From Wyeomyia smithii (lineage: Eukaryota; Arthropoda; Insecta; Diptera; Culicidae): a stretch of 64,000 bases of DNA. The position numbers were made by a program, and so were the translations under genes. The notes under the pieces are model-generated. The model was given only the letters and a program-made list of their open reading frames with translations, had not been told where the DNA came from and did no database searches. Location of the stretch: positions 115,498,991 to 115,562,990 of the forward strand of contig NC_073696.1 in assembly GCF_029784165.1 (NCBI RefSeq). The letters run 5' to 3'. Positions 1 to 11,489 of the stretch are shown piece by piece; within the stretch, counting starts at the first letter, position 1; the number at the start of each line of letters is the position of its first letter.

Positions 1-2
1 GC

Positions 3-806
3 CACGTCGCGATCCACCGGGTTCGTCTCCCTGTGCGATTATATGTGCCTCGCGTCATGAACTGCCTGAATTGTAAGCAGTTAGGCCACACCGCCGCCTA
101 CTGCTGCAATAAGGCACGTTGTGGCAAGTGTGGGGAGAATCATGCGGATGATTCCTGCAGTAAAAATGCTGAAAAATGCATTCACTGTGGGGAGAGTCAG
201 CATGAGCTCTCGACATGTGCGGTGTACATGCAGCGCAGGGATAAAATAAAGAGGTCTCTCAAAGAGCGTTCGAAGCGTTCTTACGCTGAGATGCTGAAGA
301 AGACCGTTACCACTTCTCCCATTACATCAAACCCTTTTGATCTCTTGTCCTCTGATGAAACCGATTCTGACGATTCACCAGCGGGAACATCTTACACCAA
401 TCCTGGGGAGTCTAGAAAGAGGAAAAATGTTTCCTCTCCTAAACTTCCCAGAAAAGGTCCTAAGATTTCTCAAAGTGAAATGAAAGTTACAAACAAACCA
501 AACAGTGCTGCGGAAAAACCGAAGCAAACTCCTCCTGGGCTTGCAAATTTAAAGTCCCAGAAGGAGTTCCCAGCACTGCCAGGAACATTTAAAACCCCAG
601 TTGCTCCTTTTGCACTCCCAGTTGATGAAACAAACTCTGGATTAGTGAAATTTTCTGACATTGTGGACTGGATTTTTGAAACTTTCAATGTACCCGATCC
701 AATTAAAATTTTTCTTACAGCATTCCTCACAACAGTTAGATCATTTTTGAAGCAGTTGACTGCCCAATGGCCCCTCCTTGCAGCGATTGTATCCTTCGAT
801 GCCTAA
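3..806 (+). CDS. ORF1 (gag-like nucleic-acid-binding protein), 5' partial, copy A
   Basis: The reading frame is open from base 3 to the TAA at 804-806, and its real start lies outside the window, as the longer ORF1 of copy B shows. Three CX2CX4HX4C zinc knuckles follow one another at about 61-100, 120-160 and 170-205 (for example CLNCKQLGHTAAYC). They are followed by a basic Lys/Arg-rich stretch (KRSLKERSKRSYAEML), a Ser/Pro-rich low-complexity linker and a conserved C-terminal hydrophobic segment (FSDIVDWIFETFNVPDP). Such ORF1 proteins coat the retrotransposon RNA and chaperone it during target-primed reverse transcription. No stop interrupts the visible part. Confidence 0.85.
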   Translation, partial: HVAIHRVRLPVRLYVPRVMNCLNCKQLGHTAAYCCNKARCGKCGENHADDSCSKNAEKCIHCGESQHELSTCAVYMQRRDKIKRSLKERSKRSYAEMLKKTVTTSPITSNPFDLLSSDETDSDDSPAGTSYTNPGESRKRKNVSSPKLPRKGPKISQSEMKVTNKPNSAAEKPKQTPPGLANLKSQKEFPALPGTFKTPVAPFALPVDETNSGLVKFSDIVDWIFETFNVPDPIKIFLTAFLTTVRSFLKQLTAQWPLLAAIVSFDA

Positions 807-1220
807 TTCAACTTGGTATATGCGTATATCTCTGTCTTACAGTGGAATTGTAGAAGTATTTTACCAAAAATTGATTCGTTCAAAGTTTTGATAAATAAAA
901 ACAAATGCGATGCATTTTCCCTTTGTGAAACTTGGTTTACTTCAAATATTGATCTCAACTTCCATGATTTTAATATTATTCGCCTTGATCGAGACACCCC
1001 ATATGGAGGAGTACTTTTAGGGATTAAAAAGTGCTATTCTTTCTATCGTAATAACCTCCCCTCGATTCCAGGCATCGAAGTTGTCGCATGTCAAATGACA
1101 ACGGCTACTCTTTGATTCAATAGAACTTCTTCCCTCGCCACGTTTGATTTTGGGAGACTTCAACTCTCATGGCGTGGCTTGGGGTTCCCCTTACAATGAT
1201 AACCGCTCCTCTTTAATCTA

Positions 1221-2306
1221 CCGTGCTGGATCGAAACCCGTACAGTATCGAAATCCGTACACCTTGATGTTTTTCTTCAGTTTTAAGCATTATGAAAATG
1301 AAAATTCATATGATAGTTACATGTACATGTCCGTTGAGCTGTTGGCCTTCTGTTAAATTAAACTATGCGCCAGTAGGCCATGAAATAAAAATATTAAAAA
1401 TGAAAAATCAATCGTGTATCGGTTTCAGTTGTCATTTCGTTGTATCGTTAGAGAATTTACTAAGGAAACGTTCTTCAGATAAAAACGATTTTCAAGTGGG
1501 ATATAAGTGTTTTACTCTGTGAATCTTTTTAAAATTGATGGAAAAGGTAAGTCTTTGTCATTTTCGAGCTGTATATTGTCTAATAAATAGTGTAAGTTGT
1601 ATTTATTCAACAAAAACTGTGCCGTACGGATTTTGATTCGTTTTATTTGCTTGAATCGAAATCCGTACAGCGTGTGTATCATGCATATATTGTTGAACTT
1701 TCTTCTTGTTTTCAGCATATAATGGAAGAAAACAAGTATAAATATACGGCAAACAATTTTAAACGAGCTGTGACTGAGGTGCGCAAGGGAAAGTCGTACC
1801 GGGAAGCTTCGAGAGGTTTCGGCGTTCCGGTTACTACGAAACGCTACGAAAATTGCACTATTTCAGCTGATATCAAAAATTAGAAAACCGTGTGAAACTT
1901 TAGGAGCCAGTTGATCCTCAAAATATACTTATTCGGTAATTTAAAGATAAATTATAAATAAAAGATGTTCATTTTTGTACTTCTTCATCTATACGGAGTT
2001 TGATTTATTGTTGTATGGACTTTGATCCAGTCTATATCGCGTGTGTGCGGATTTCGATTCAAAAGTGTACGGGTTTTGATTCAGACAAAAAATTGTGTAC
2101 GGATTTTGATTCAAAACATGTTCTATTTAAACAAGATTTTATCGAGTTTCGGAGTGATTTCAATCATTTTGCTTGAAAATAGCGATAAAATATAAGTAGA
2201 CCTATAACCTAACATGTCAGTTTAAAGCAATATGTGATTTCTTGATTTTATATTGACCGTCGAAGATTATCATGTGCTTAGGTGTACGGATTTCGATCCA
2301 GCACGG
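1221..2306. mobile_element. pogo-like DNA transposon / long MITE nested in copy A ORF2
   Basis: The ends form terminal inverted repeats of about 24 bp with one mismatch; the outer bases are CCGTGCTGGATCGAAA on the left and the reverse complement on the right. A TA dinucleotide flanks each side (1219-1220 and 2307-2308), the target duplication of the Tc1/mariner-pogo superfamily. Removing the element plus one TA rejoins the interrupted ORF2 frame and matches copy B. Internally there are several further copies of a GTACGGATTTCGATTCA-like motif in both orientations (near 1250, 1620, 1660, 2045, 2065, 2095, 2283). A short coding remnant (1722-1883) resembles a psq-type helix-turn-helix. Confidence 0.9.
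1722..1883 (+). pseudogene. psq-type HTH remnant of a pogo-like transposase
   Basis: The 53-residue frame opens with MEENKYKYTANNFKRAV and continues GKSYREASRGFGVP, the spacing of the HTH_psq DNA-binding domain at the N terminus of pogo/CENP-B-type transposases. It stops before any second HTH or DDE domain, so only the first DNA-binding module survives. Its place in the middle of an element with TA duplications supports the assignment. It could be translated only by chance. Confidence 0.6.
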
Positions 2307-5300
2307 TATAACCTTTGCGATGACTTCGACATGACTATTTTAAACAACGGTGAAATGACACGTATCCCGAAACCTCCAGCACGCCCAAGCGCTTTGGATC
2401 TATCCTTATGTTCGACGTCGCTACGGTTGGATTGCACATGGAAGGTAATCCTCGATCCTCACGGTAGCGACCATTTGCCTATTCTTATTTCAATTACTAA
2501 CGGGTTCAACTCGCATGCGACCAGTTGACATTCCGTATGACCTCACACGGAATGTCGATTGGAAGTTATACGAGGAAATGATTTCAAAAGCGGTCGATTC
2601 GATTCAACATCATCCACCACTTGAAGAATACAACCTCCTCGCGGGCTTGATTCTCGACGCCGCGATGCAAGCCCAAACGAAGAAATATCCCGGCGTAACG
2701 ATTAAAGAACGGCCTCCCACTCCGTGGTGGGACCAAGAGTGCTCCGATGTCTACACGCAAAGATCCGACGCGTTTTTGGCCTACCAGAAGGGAGGTATAC
2801 CTGGCGACTATTTACGGTATTCGGAGCTTGATACCAAGCTTAAAAGCTTGGCTAAAGCAAAGAAACGCGGATATTGGCGTCGGTTCGTGAACGAGACGTC
2901 GAGGGAGACATCGATGAGCACTCTTTGGAACACAGCCCGAAGAATGCGGAATCGCGTAACGGTCAACGAAAGCGAGGAGTCTTCAAGTAGGTGGATACTT
3001 GATTTTGCCAGGAAAGTATGTCCGGACTCTGTTCCTGAGCAAAATATTGTTCGCGATGCGTCTCCGGGCCACGACGCGATAGAATCACCTTTTACGATAG
3101 CAGAATTTTCAGTTGCCCTCCTGTCCTGTAACAATAACGCGCCTGGGTTAGATAGAATCAAATTCAACTTGTTGAAGAATCTACCTGGCAATGCCAAGAG
3201 GCGCTTGTTGAACTTGTTCAATAAGTTCCTGGAGCAAAACATTGTACCGCAGGATTGGAGGCAAGTGAAGGTGATCGCCATCCAAAAACCAGGGAAACCA
3301 GCTTCTGATCACAACTCTTATAGGCCGATTGTAATGCTATCCTGTATCCGGAAATTGATGGAAATAATGATACTCCGTCGTTTAGACCATTGGGTCGAAT
3401 CAAATGGCCTACTATCGGATACTCAATTTGGCTTCCGCCGTGCCAAAGGGACGAATGATTGTCTTGCGTTGCTTTCAACAGATATTCAGCTGGCGTATGC
3501 TCGCAAATGGCGTCTGCGTTCTTGGACATTAAGGGGGCTTTTGATTCCGTTTCTATTGACATTCTTTCGGGTAAACTTCACCGACAAGGATTTTCTCCAA
3601 TTTTAAACAATTTTTTGCACAATTTGTTGTCCGAAAAGCACATGCATTCTACGCACGGCGATTTGGCAACTTTTCGCATTAGCTACATGGGTCTTCCCCA
3701 GGGCTCATGTTTAAGCCCCCTTCTTTACAACTTTTATGTAAATGACATCGACGAATGCCTGGCAAATTCATGCACGATAAGACAACTTGCAGACGACAGT
3801 GTAATCTCTGTTACAGGAGCCAAAGCTGCCGATTTGCAAGGACCATTGCAAGATACCTTGGACAATTTGTCTGCTTGGGCTTTACAGCTAGGTATCGAAT
3901 TCTCTCCGGAGAAGACTGAGATAGTAGTTTTTTCTAGGAAGCATGAACCTGCTCAGCTTCAAACACAATTAATGGGTAAAACGATTTCTCAGGTTTTGGT
4001 ACACAAATATCTTGGTGTCGAACCAGACTCTAAAGGCACCTGGGGTTGTCACGTGAGATATCTGATGAAAAAATGTCAACAAAGAGTGAATTTTCTTCAT
4101 ACAATAACCGGACAATGGTGGGGAGCCCATCCAGGAGACCTAATTAGGCTTTACCAAACAACGATATTGTCTGTTATTGAATACGGGTGTTTCTGCTTCC
4201 GCTCCGCAGCAAACACACATTTGATCAAACTGGAGCGAATACAATATCGTTGTTTGCGTATCGCCTTAGGTTGCATGCAGTCGACCCATACGATGAGTTT
4301 GGAGGTCTTAGCTGGAGTACTACCATTGAAAAACCGCTTCTGGAGCCTGTCTTCTCGTATTCTTATCAAATGTGAGGTCTTGAACCGTCCCGTGATTGAA
4401 AATTTTGGAAGGTTAATCGAACTTAATTCTCAAACCCGTTTTATGACATTGTATTTCAATCACATGTCCCAAAATGTTAAACCTTCTTCGAATATTCCAA
4501 ATCGTGTCGACTTATCAAATACTTCTGATTCTACTGTGTTTTTCGATACATCCATGATAGAAGAAACTCGTGGAATCCCGGATCATTTACGCGTGCAGCA
4601 GATCCCCAAATTTTTTCCAATAAATATCGAAACATCAACTGCAACAATATGTTCTACACTGACGGATCACTTCTTGATGGGTCCACTGGCTTCGGTATTT
4701 TCAATAACAATTTAACCGTCTCCCATAAACTCGAGAATTAGCTGCAATTCAGTACACCCTAGGGATTATCGAAAAAATGCCCAAGGACCATTATTTCATC
4801 TTTACGGACAGTCTCAGTTCCATTGAGGCTCTCCGATCAATGAAAGATGTTAAGCACTCTCCGTATTTCCTGGGGAAAATACGGGAACATCTGAGTGCTT
4901 TATCCGAAAAATCGTTTCAGATTACCTTAGCGTGGGTCCCTTCTCACTGCTCGATACCGGGCAATGAGAAAGCGGACTCTTTGGCTAAGGTGGGCGCAAC
5001 AAACGGTGATATTTTTGAAAGACAAATTGCCTTTAATGAATTTTTCGCACTTGTACGTCAGAATACGATCATCAGTTGGCAAAATGCTTGGACCAGAGCG
5101 GAACTGGGAAGGTGGTTACATTCCATAATCCCCAAGGTGTCGACGTGGTTCAAGGGGTTGGATGTAGGTCGGGATTTCATTTGCGTGATGTCCCGGCTTA
5201 TGTCCAATCACTATAGATTTGACGCGCATCTCCGTCGTGTTGGGCTCGGAGAAAGTGGTATCTGTTCCTGTGGTGAAGGTTATCACGACATAGAGCATGT

Positions 5301-5763
5301 GGTTTGGTCATGCCCTGTACACCGTGACGCCAGGTCTAAATTAATAGCTTCCCTGCAGGCCGAAAGTAGGCAGCCGGCTGTTCCTGTTCGTGATGTCTTG
5401 GCGAGCCGTGACCTATCCTACATGTCCCCTATATACGTTTTCCTGAAATCCACCCACGCCCCAGTTTAGTCCTATTCCCTTCCGCCTACATCCAACCAAA
5501 CTTCAAGAACACGTTAAGACCCCGGATCCGGAAACAGCAACTAGACCCGCACGATACTCTCAGGTCCCGAGGAAGACAACCCAATATGCCAGTCAGTAAT
5601 ATCTTGGCCCAGCAGCGGAACATATTCAATAGGCTGCTTAGCTATGGCAATGGAAAACCATCAAACAACAAATCAGTGCTTTTAATGCAAAACATTCTAG
5701 CTTTAAGTTAGATTTAGTTTCAGCTCGTAGTCGGCAGCGAGGATAAAAAATTTGCTTTTAGTT

Positions 5764-6537
5764 TTTTTTTTTTCCTGTTGGGTACATTTTCCACTGCGAC
5801 CAGAGATTTGATCTTTTGTGGCGGGCCCCTATTTGATGTAAGCCTTATCAGGGTGTCGTACCACTATTAGGTTGAATGGTTTCCACTTGCTGAATATAGG
5901 CATCGTCCCAATAAGGTATTATTGAACGAATAAAGTTCACTGCCTCATTGGGAGAAGTCATCCAGATATCTAATGATTGTATTAAGTGTTTATTAAAGAA
6001 TTGCTTCCTCTTTTGAGAGAGTGCTTCACAGTCACATAATAAATGTTCCGAGGTTTCTTTATCTAGGTTACAAAAGCGACAGGCATCATTTTGCAATTTA
6101 CCTATGAGTTTAAAGTGATATTTACTTGGGCAGTGTCCAGTTACAATGCCACTGTAGGTACATAAGTCTTTTTTTGAGATACTGAGCAATCGCTGTTTTT
6201 TGGGGTGCAATAAATTTTTTCGATTGTCGAGCTGAATTATTGTTTTTCCAAATGTTTTCTATCATTGATTGTTCCCACTTCTTAAGTTCCATTTTGAGGG
6301 CACATTCTGAGATCCCACAAAACGGTTCTGGCCCTATGAACAACTGCATTGATCCATTTCTCGCCAACAGATCAGCTTTTTCACTCCCTTCAATGCCGCA
6401 ATGCCCAGGTACCCAGAATAAGTTTACTTTACTATTTCTAGCCACCTGCTGTAGCAATTGAATACAATACCATACTAATTTCGAAGAACAGGAAACGGAT
6501 TTCAGTGCTTTTAGTGCAGCTTGACTATCCGAAAAAA
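5764..6537 (-). mobile_element. Second RNase H-type non-LTR fragment nested in the copy A 3' UTR
   Basis: This fragment is 5'-truncated inside its RNase H domain at 6537 and ends with an A-rich tail (plus-strand T run at 5762-5774). The 12-bp direct repeat TTGCTTTTAGTT flanks it at 5752-5763 and 6538-6549, a typical target-primed duplication. The host sequence is the 3' UTR of copy A: the upstream flank matches the copy B 3' UTR around the GTAGTCGG motif, and the copy A terminus resumes at 6550. Its protein is not the same family as copies A-E, so it records a different lineage (LOA/R1/Outcast-like; the exact clade is uncertain). Confidence 0.88.
5848..6534 (-). pseudogene. RNase H and C-terminal zinc knuckle of the nested non-LTR fragment
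   Basis: Reading on the minus strand, the frame begins at the truncation with FSDSQAALKAL (an RNase H aspartate motif) and continues to WVPGHCGIEGSEKADLLARN near 6410-6350 (His and Asp of the RNase H active site). After a frameshift near 6190-6130 the downstream frame carries CRFCNLDKETSEHLLCDCEAL, a CX2C...HX4C-type knuckle usual at the C terminus of such ORF2 proteins. It ends at 5848. RNase H would remove the RNA template after first-strand synthesis. It is truncated and frameshifted, hence inactive. Confidence 0.85.
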
Positions 6538-6859
6538 TTGCTTTTAGTTACTAAGATACTTTAGAAAGTAAGCTACCAGATATAATTGGCGCCGTTAAAC
6601 CTTAAATTGTATTTGTGCCGTGTCAAATAAATTATAGATGAAGAAAAAAAGAAAAAAATGCCGTTTTAATCTGTAGGCGTGAGTTTTATTATTTTGTATC
6701 ACCATATGAACAAAATAATCCTTATCATTATAATTTCTAAACTTTCCACACACAAAAAATTAATCAAGCGTGCAGGCGAAAAAATCGAAAATGTTCAAGA
6801 AGTAGCATTGGGTTAATTTGTGTAATTAATTATTTGTTTCTACTGACAGTATATTTGTT

Positions 6860-7440
6860 TAAGTTTACTTTAGCATCAGAACATCGGAGTTGTTTTATTG
6901 CAAATTCGTGAAAATGTACCCCAAAGAAGTAACTACGAGATACGGTAAGATGTCATGTGTCTACAGTTTATCGCATCATAGAGTCGTAGGATTGTTCTAA
7001 ATAGTGATAGCCTGGGAGTGAAGACTTTGGAGAACAGAGTGTTTCCTTAAGCGAAGACCAACTTCTCTAAGGATCAATGCAAAACATGAAGTTTTGGCCG
7101 AAAGGTTTTCTTGCTCTCTACCAGTACCGTTGGTTTATTTGATTTGGGCGTATGTTAAAGCAAAACCCAATGATTCTCACCCTAGTGAGAAGACCTTGTA
7201 GTCAGTCATAATGCACACATAACCTTCAATGCCGGAGGACTTTGTTTAGAAGGCGGTTCTTGCTTCCTGCGCCGTCTTGAAGATGTCATTGATAAAAATG
7301 AATGACATATCCATTAAATTTGTATAAAAACGCCAAATAAAAATAGCTGAGCTCGAAAATGCTGATATTATTGCTTAAAGTAGTTGAAAATGAGATTTGA
7401 CCATAAATTTTTGCATTTTGTTCTACCACACCCTATAAAG
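6860..7440 (+). pseudogene. Degraded mariner (D37-type-like) relic
   Basis: Segments match the better-preserved mariner at 35.66-36.96 kb. The start is AAAATGTACCCCAAAGAAGT, followed by GTCTACAGTTTATCGCAT (the HTH end). Later come a GGGCGTATGTTAAAGC block near 7147-7165 and the GAAGATGTCATTGATAAAAATG block near 7276-7297. Most of the transposase coding region between the HTH and the C terminus is deleted. No open frame remains. The assignment rests on the paired copy. Confidence 0.65.
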
Positions 7441-10400
7441 CTGCAAGGTGTTTTTTTTTTTCGAGACAAAACAAAACAGCCGCGGAATGAAAATTAACGT
7501 CCGCAGAATTGCTGCCGCTGGAGTGCTTCTGGTAACAAAAATGAAATTTACACTAATGCATATTGTATCAACCACCGGAGATGATTGCAAAGAAACGACA
7601 ATCAGCGACCCCCAAAGGAGCATTCCAGCCCACTTCATTCGTCGTTGCCCTCCCCCCGCGCAACATGCATCCGTTTTCTCAGGCTCACCGGGCGGAGTAA
7701 TAATCAAAAAGAATGACATCGCCACTCTTCAGTTCCCTTGAAAATCAAGTGGGGTGAAAGTGAGCGGCATGTGTTTGGTGTTATTAATCTAAAGATATCC
7801 TTTGATTCATTCTCAAGTTCCCACGATGTGGCGATAAAAATGCTCCCGAATGGAAGGAAACACCGATCGAACAATGCGCATGTGCTGAGTTTCTAATCGA
7901 TAATATTGTTGTTGCTCTCTTCCCAGCATTTTCTCCTCACCTGGTTGGAGCCTGGTAACCAGGAGTGCATTTGTTTGTGTCCGTATAAAGGCGTTTGAAA
8001 GCGATTTCTACAGATAACACCGCGCAGCTTATAGGTATATATTTGCGGTTTTCGTTGAACTTAACCGATTTTGAATACCAATGTCTGACTCTATTACTGC
8101 GGTACGGACCACTGTGAGAGTATTTATATATTTATGGATAACAGAAAAGGGATGAGAATTTCCTTCTAATGGCCGTTTGTTATCCTGAGTTTTTGCATGA
8201 CTCGCGTAGCATAGCGAAATTGGCCCCGGCCACGTGTCACCGATACGTTCAATTGAGATCAGTCGTTCCACCTGATTTGAGAGGATAGTATATAAATAGG
8301 CTTAGCTCCATATCGGTGTTCCTTCGGAAAAGGTCGTTTTTCGCACTTGTGATTGTCTTTTGAATGTAGCTCTACATGGGTCATTTCTAAACGAAGAAAT
8401 CGCAAAAAAAGGCTGCGATAAAAGGGTATTATTCGGAGTTTCTAACTCACTGTACAGAAAGAGCAGCCTCAGGCATATTTCCTTTTTAACCTTTATTGTG
8501 TGAGCGAAGGTTACCGACCGAGTCGAAAAGTCTTTAAAACGGGTTAGATTGCAGGGATTCCTGGCATATATCAAACAGCGAGGTTTGACAATAAATTATA
8601 TTGTGTGGATGCGGGTATGTTTATTTTATAATTCATGTTTGCTTCAATACGCGTGTTAAAATCAACCTTGCTCTCTCTTTTTCCTAACAGAAGCGAGGAC
8701 CGTAACCTACACCTTCATCTACACGAACAGCTTTTAAGTCACGTTCCAGAGTCGATATCCGATATAAAACCTACGGCATCAATGTTTAAAAGAAATAGCC
8801 AAGAATTTATGGCATTGAATTTACATTTACAGCTGATTGTGTTACAATGTTCCGGCTATTTCATGTGGAAATGTTGTACGTAGGATTATTCTTAACTTGT
8901 AATGAAACAATTTTTTTGTACTCTGTGACGATTACTTTTCAGGTACGAAAAAAATGATACTAACTAGGGTAAATGTTCGTTCTTTTCCAAGTACATAGTG
9001 AAAATTCAATACAACTAAGGTAGAAGTCTATCACAGACTTCTTATCGTTTGGGGAAAAATAGGTTTGTAAATAGTATACAGAACCTATAAAAGGTATGTT
9101 CTTTTGTTCTTAGGTTGTGGTTGCGAACTAATATTTTGATAAAGCTTCATAGACTGAACATCGATATTAATCGATATTAGTAACATCAAAAACTGCTATG
9201 TTTTTCAATCGTTTAAAAGTTTTTCTGTGTCTCACTCGCAAAAATTTATTTTATTTATTTATGTCTAATATTAAGGGTTAGAGGATATCTAAGAGATTAG
9301 AGTTTATAATGGGTATGAATCTCAAGCTATATCTACACCCAACGCAGATATTTTTGAAGGAAAAATTGAGGTTATGCTTTTTTTTTTTCAACCATATGAC
9401 ACTAGTTTTGTTGAAATCAGCTATGTAATCTTTAAGATAATAGACTTTCGGTATTGTTACAATTTGATACATAATGATTAAATTAAAAGTCCGATTATAA
9501 TGCATATAAATATAAACAATTAGGGACCTATCGGTACTTTTTGTTTGCCACTATAAAACTTGAAATCGATTCAGCTATCTCTGAAAAAATTGATTGAGCT
9601 TAGAAAGTTTCCGAAGCACGTTTCTTTTCAGAGGTTTTGAACAACATGTGGTTCAAAAGTTTTGGAAAGAAACCATTACAGAATTTATTAGTCAAGGATT
9701 TTGAAGCCAGCTTTAACTTTATACCAAAAACAAAAAATAAATACATACACACACTTAGGCACGGACACACATATACAGAAAATGCTCAGCTCATCGAGTC
9801 GAGTGATATACCACATTTACCCCTTTTGGCCACTTTTATATCTTTGGTTTTGCCAGTGAATGCCATACCTTTCTAGGTGAAAAGCAAAACGATTCAGTTT
9901 AATATTTTTTCCACTCCGAAATTAAGACATGTGAAATAAACCAACGATTTCATTAGAAAAACATACCTGAGAACTATTTTATATAAATATAGTTATTATA
10001 AACTAATAATAAATTGAATATTTAGAATTTAATTTTTCTATAGAAAATATGGTCTAAACAAGTTCCGCAAGGCAGTATCATGAGGCCAATTATAATCGTG
10101 ATGTTTTTTACTGTGTAACGCTGTTACTCTTTGGCTCAAAGTTGAGGAAATTATTCATCAAGGTTCACTTTGAAAAAATCCCAATTTTGGTATCGATAGG
10201 ATTACACCCGCTTTGTGGGACCCACCGCTTTGTTGTAAAATAACGCAAGTACTGATATGATGATGATTTGAAGAAATATAATTTTTGACTGGAAGTGTTA
10301 CCAGATGGATTATTTTTGTATTTTAAAACTTTATGTAACCCATTTTTATTTTGAAATTGACAATTTTATCGTATTCCTTGGACAGTTTCACGTAAGAAAC

Positions 10401-10529
10401 TACTATCACCTCGAAGAAATATGAGTCAATCTCGATATATACTAGTTTTACAAAACCTATTTTAAATTTCTCCATTTTATATCAAAAAATCGTGTTGGTT
10501 GGAATATGTCTTTTAACATTTCAACACAA
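7441..10529. other. AT-rich stretch, no gene recognised
   Basis: This is probably intronic to the minus-strand exchanger gene. The longest frames (7448-7741 plus, 8302-8574 minus, 8635-8883 plus, 9637-9876 plus) show no recognisable domain, signal peptide or splice-supported structure. 9238-9262 is a TTTA-rich low-complexity patch. I see no RNA gene. Confidence 0.5.
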
Positions 10530-10975
10530 AGAACAATCCAACAAATGATTTTTAGGAATTTTCAGCCTATCAAGGAATCCAAATATATTGCTCTTTTTGC
10601 AGCAGTGTTGTCATTCTTTTTTCTCTCAATTATTTTGGATTATTAAATTGAAATTTATGGGTTTATCTTTTTGCTTTTCTTTTCTTTTTTTCTCTTTATC
10701 GCAATTTCATCGCTATTTTGTTTTATATTGTGTTGTTCTCGTCAAAATGGAATGAAGGAAATACAATGAAATGTAAGAAATATAAAAAACACGTAACAAC
10801 AAATCGATTCCTTTTTTATTCAATTTTGCGTGTTTTTAAAGTTTTCACAATGCTTGAAAATCATTGATTTAATTAGTTAAACGGGAGAAAAAAGCTGGCA
10901 ACACTGCTGCAGAAAAGGAAAGATATTTCTGGATTCCTCAAAAACCAGAAGAAAATCATTTGTTTTGTTGTTCAG
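10530..10975. repeat. MITE with about 93-bp terminal inverted repeats
   Basis: The left arm 10530-10622 pairs with the right arm 10884-10975. Shared blocks in order are AACAAATGATTTT, GGAATCCA, AATAT, CTTTT and GCAGCAGTGTTG, then CTTTTTTCTC. The central 260 bp is T-rich and has no coding frame. No clear target duplication could be fixed, so the superfamily is open. Confidence 0.6.
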
Positions 10976-11009
10976 ACATTTTTCAATAAATATTATGATA
11001 TGGAGAAAA

Positions 11010-11060
11010 TCAAAACTGCTCAACCTCATACTGCCAAACTCGTTAAAATTTACATAGAGT
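11010..11060 (+). pseudogene. Short mariner transposase fragment
   Basis: The translation of CTGCTCAACCTCATACTGCC and the next 25 bases gives AQPHTAKLVKIYIE. This resembles the second catalytic block of mariner transposases (HDNARPH...KVVKTYI). The better-preserved mariner relic has the same block near 34360. It is only about 45 bp, so a chance match is possible. Confidence 0.4.
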
Positions 11061-11074
11061 AAAGAACGACTCAA

Positions 11075-11425
11075 GCAGTGGCGCCTATTTCAATTAGACG
11101 GAGAAAACGGGCCCTAAACTCCTGAATTTTGATCAATATCGCCAATTTTGATGACGATAACGAAAATTCTGATTAACTAAATTAAATCAACCAAAATTAC
11201 AGCTATATAGGCGCCACTTCGTGTGTCGATTGGAAACTTCAATTGATTATTGATAAAGTTTGCTAAATCAGTTTCACATTCTGAAGACAGGAGCTGACAA
11301 AGAGAAAGATAGTAAATGAATTGATATACTTATCTTTGTATTTCACCTTACACGTTTCGTGTATTTCGTATCAATACACCGGCACCGGCAATAAGCTGCT
11401 TAAAATAGGTACCCTACCCTACATA
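11075..11425 (+). repeat. Dispersed repeat family R-A, copy 1
   Basis: The blocks CAGTGGCGCCT, GAAAACGGGCC, GCTGACA, TTTCACCTTACAC and TAAGCTGC...GCTTAAAATA recur in the same order at 16420-16985. A second GGCGCCACT occurs inverted at 11209. There is no coding potential. It serves as the empty-site homologue of the MITE at 16647-16924. Confidence 0.6.
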
Positions 11426-11489
11426 GAATCAAATTGATCTCGCTGATCAAGCGCTGCCAGAAAGACGGGACCAAGATGCGCAATAGATT

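Larger units (their letters stand above)
813..5469 (+). pseudogene. ORF2 (endonuclease-RT-RNase H) of copy A, disrupted
   Basis: The endonuclease starts at about 834 with LQWNCRS and continues with the catalytic-type motif ILGDFNSH at 1144-1170. A deletion near 1105-1140 removes about 60 bp present in copy B. The coding sequence is then interrupted by the TA-flanked element 1221-2306 and resumes at 2309 with CDDFDM and LDLSLCSTS. The reverse transcriptase spans roughly 3080-4020, including GLPQGSCLSPLLYNFY (about 3690-3735) and the polymerase active-site motif LADDS (3786-3800). RNase H is at about 4780-5000 (FTDSLSSIEAL, WVPSHCSIPGNEKADSLA). A CxC...H...C knuckle (CSCGEGYHDIEHVVWSC) lies near 5264-5312. 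Frameshifts near 3510 and stops near 4715-4740 break the frame. It has no function as a single protein today. Confidence 0.9.
1..6632 (+). mobile_element. I-group non-LTR retrotransposon, copy A (5' end outside window)
   Basis: The order is a zinc-knuckle ORF1, an apurinic-type endonuclease, reverse transcriptase, RNase H, a C-terminal Cys/His knuckle and a 3' UTR, which is the layout of RNase H-bearing non-LTR elements (I/LOA group). The 3' UTR runs 5470-5763 and resumes at 6550 after a nested insertion. The terminal motif GTGCCGTGTCAAATAAA near 6615-6631 is shared with copies B and C and marks the true 3' end. The coding region is broken by a pogo-like element (1221-2306), a short deletion near 1105, and frameshifts near 3510 and 4700, so this copy is dead. 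It is about as diverged from copy B as an older family member would be. The exact clade name is inference. Confidence 0.9.

Noticed and set aside
470..730. Minus-strand frame opposite ORF1 of copy A, and similar antisense frames (2808-3281, 42888-43379, 41161-41460)
   Set aside because: They are shadows of well-supported plus-strand retrotransposon genes.
1..6632. LTR retrotransposon or retrovirus
   Set aside because: There are no LTRs, protease or integrase. The domain order and 3' ends are those of non-LTR elements.
7448..7741. 97-codon plus-strand frame with an overlapping minus frame
   Set aside because: No domain, no conserved splice context, open on both strands. Probably chance.
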